Shown: in pieces, positions 6,639-7,283 of the stretch
Position numbering within the stretch: position 1 is the stretch's first letter
How the letters are laid out: the number at the start of each line of letters is the position of its first letter
Assembly (NCBI GenBank): GCA_021820675.1
Contig: JAKADI010000076.1
Location: 1 to 7,283, forward strand
Length of the DNA stretch: 7,283 nucleotides
From: Bacillota bacterium
GTDB taxonomy: Bacteria; Bacillota; Sulfobacillia; Sulfobacillales; Sulfobacillaceae
Direction: 5' to 3'
Notes under the pieces: model-generated
Databases searched by the model: none
The model's input: only the letters and a program-made list of their open reading frames with translations
Told to the model about the DNA's origin: nothing
Position numbers and translations under genes: made by a program

Positions 6639-7283
6639 CTAAAATGAGTCGCGTAAACGAGTTAATTCATCCTTAACCTTTGCCTGAAGAATTGTGTACC
6701 GCTCACCCAGGATTCTTTGATGTTGCTCAAACTCGCTCTCTCCTTCTTGACGGGCAAACACTTCGGTAATCGCGTGAGGAAGACAATGATCTCGCACGAC
6801 CAAGTCTGACAAGTATGTCAGATAGTTCGAAGGCGTACGTTCACTAATCTGCCGATTAGCGGTTCTCGAGATGTACGTCCGATTCAACGGACTATTCAAA
6901 ATATGGTCATGGTCCCTTCTCAGTCGCATACTAGACTCGCCAAGTTTAGTGGCATCCGCAAGCGGGAAAATGTGATGGTCCTCAAGCTTATCAATAGGGC
7001 CAGCCGAACCATTGATCTCCCATGCGCGTAACCGGACAGTGTCAGTGTCCGACGCGAAGTCTATAGGCTGCCCGCTAAGCACATATTGCAAGATCGCACT
7101 TCGGATAGCTTGAGGTATATCGTGTGTAGTATCTTCTCGCACGAGAACACTGCGATCCGAGTAACCACTCTCCTTCAAGATCAAATCGTACCATGGTTTG
7201 AACGGATCCTGTGTCGAATGGTGAATCCATTCGTACAACGTTTGAGTATCTTGCAGACAGCGTTCGTTTTGTAACTCCCTATA
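6639..7283 (-). CDS. sspE: C-terminal part of SspE-like DUF262/DUF1524 nuclease (5' partial)
   Basis: The last 214 residues of a longer protein are visible; the frame is open to the right edge, so the start and the N-terminal DUF262 part lie outside. The visible end matches the DUF1524 / HNH-like C-terminus of DUF262 proteins. It has EDHHIFPLAD (the HHIFP at 6963-6977), then DHILNSPLNRTYISRTANRQ with spaced asparagines, then RTPSNYL, in the order and spacing typical of the family (HHIFP ... N ... TNR ... PSxYL). In SspE the DUF262 part senses phosphorothioate and hydrolyses GTP, and this HNH part nicks phage DNA. The position beside sspBCD makes SspE the best name, but the DGQQR-type motif that would confirm it is not in view. 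A type IV GmrSD-like restriction enzyme or another DUF262 protein remains possible. It is convergent with sspD, so it has its own promoter. Confidence 0.8.
   Translation of the reverse strand, partial: YRELQNERCLQDTQTLYEWIHHSTQDPFKPWYDLILKESGYSDRSVLVREDTTHDIPQAIRSAILQYVLSGQPIDFASDTDTVRLRAWEINGSAGPIDKLEDHHIFPLADATKLGESSMRLRRDHDHILNSPLNRTYISRTANRQISERTPSNYLTYLSDLVVRDHCLPHAITEVFARQEGESEFEQHQRILGERYTILQAKVKDELTRLRDSF

Noticed and set aside
7236..7238. TTG at 7238 as the start of the minus-strand nuclease gene
   Set aside because: The frame continues without a stop to the window edge, and the visible part is only the C-terminal domain of a longer DUF262-type protein, so this codon is an internal leucine.
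1..7283. Mobile elements, attachment sites, tRNA, CRISPR repeats
   Set aside because: No transposase or integrase coding motif, no terminal inverted repeats, no tRNA-like cloverleaf and no spaced direct repeats were seen.

Overview
The window holds a nearly complete phosphorothioate-based DNA modification and restriction locus of the SspABCD-SspE type. The key families are all recognisable in the translations: an IscS-like cysteine desulfurase (SspA), a DUF4007 protein (SspB), a large P-loop ATPase (SspC), a PAPS-reductase/ATP-pyrophosphatase family protein (SspD), and the C-terminal half of a DUF262-type protein with a DUF1524/HNH nuclease end (SspE). Ssp is a described system, so the window as a whole is not a new kind of system. 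The points worth a second look are its layout, its control region and some protein details.

Layout. Positions 1-215 carry an open frame running in from the left edge (an unidentified gene end, or possibly non-coding DNA with a terminator-like hairpin). sspA follows on the minus strand (308-1468). A 72-bp divergent intergenic region (1469-1540) separates it from a tight plus-strand operon sspB-sspC-sspD (1541-6593), in which sspB and sspC abut with no gap and sspC and sspD overlap by 8 bp. A 45-bp convergent intergenic region with a perfect 18-bp palindrome comes next. The minus-strand sspE-like gene (6639 to the right edge) is truncated by the end of the window.

How the parts work together (family knowledge). 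SspA mobilises sulfur from L-cysteine onto its catalytic cysteine and passes it to SspD. SspD is an ATP-dependent, Fe-S-containing enzyme that acts with SspC (ATPase) and SspB (reported as a DNA nickase) to replace a non-bridging phosphate oxygen with sulfur in the DNA backbone. SspE senses the phosphorothioate mark through its DUF262 part and damages unmodified invading DNA through its HNH part. The divergent sspA promoter region recalls the dndA/dndBCDE arrangement of the related Dnd system.

Organism. Each sspBCD gene, and sspA, has a purine-rich Shine-Dalgarno sequence close to the AGGAGGT consensus, base composition is roughly balanced, and no eukaryotic or archaeal signals are seen. This fits a mid-GC Gram-positive (Firmicutes-like) bacterium, perhaps of the Sulfobacillus kind, but the species cannot be settled from this window. 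No tRNA, rRNA, CRISPR array, transposase or attachment site was seen.
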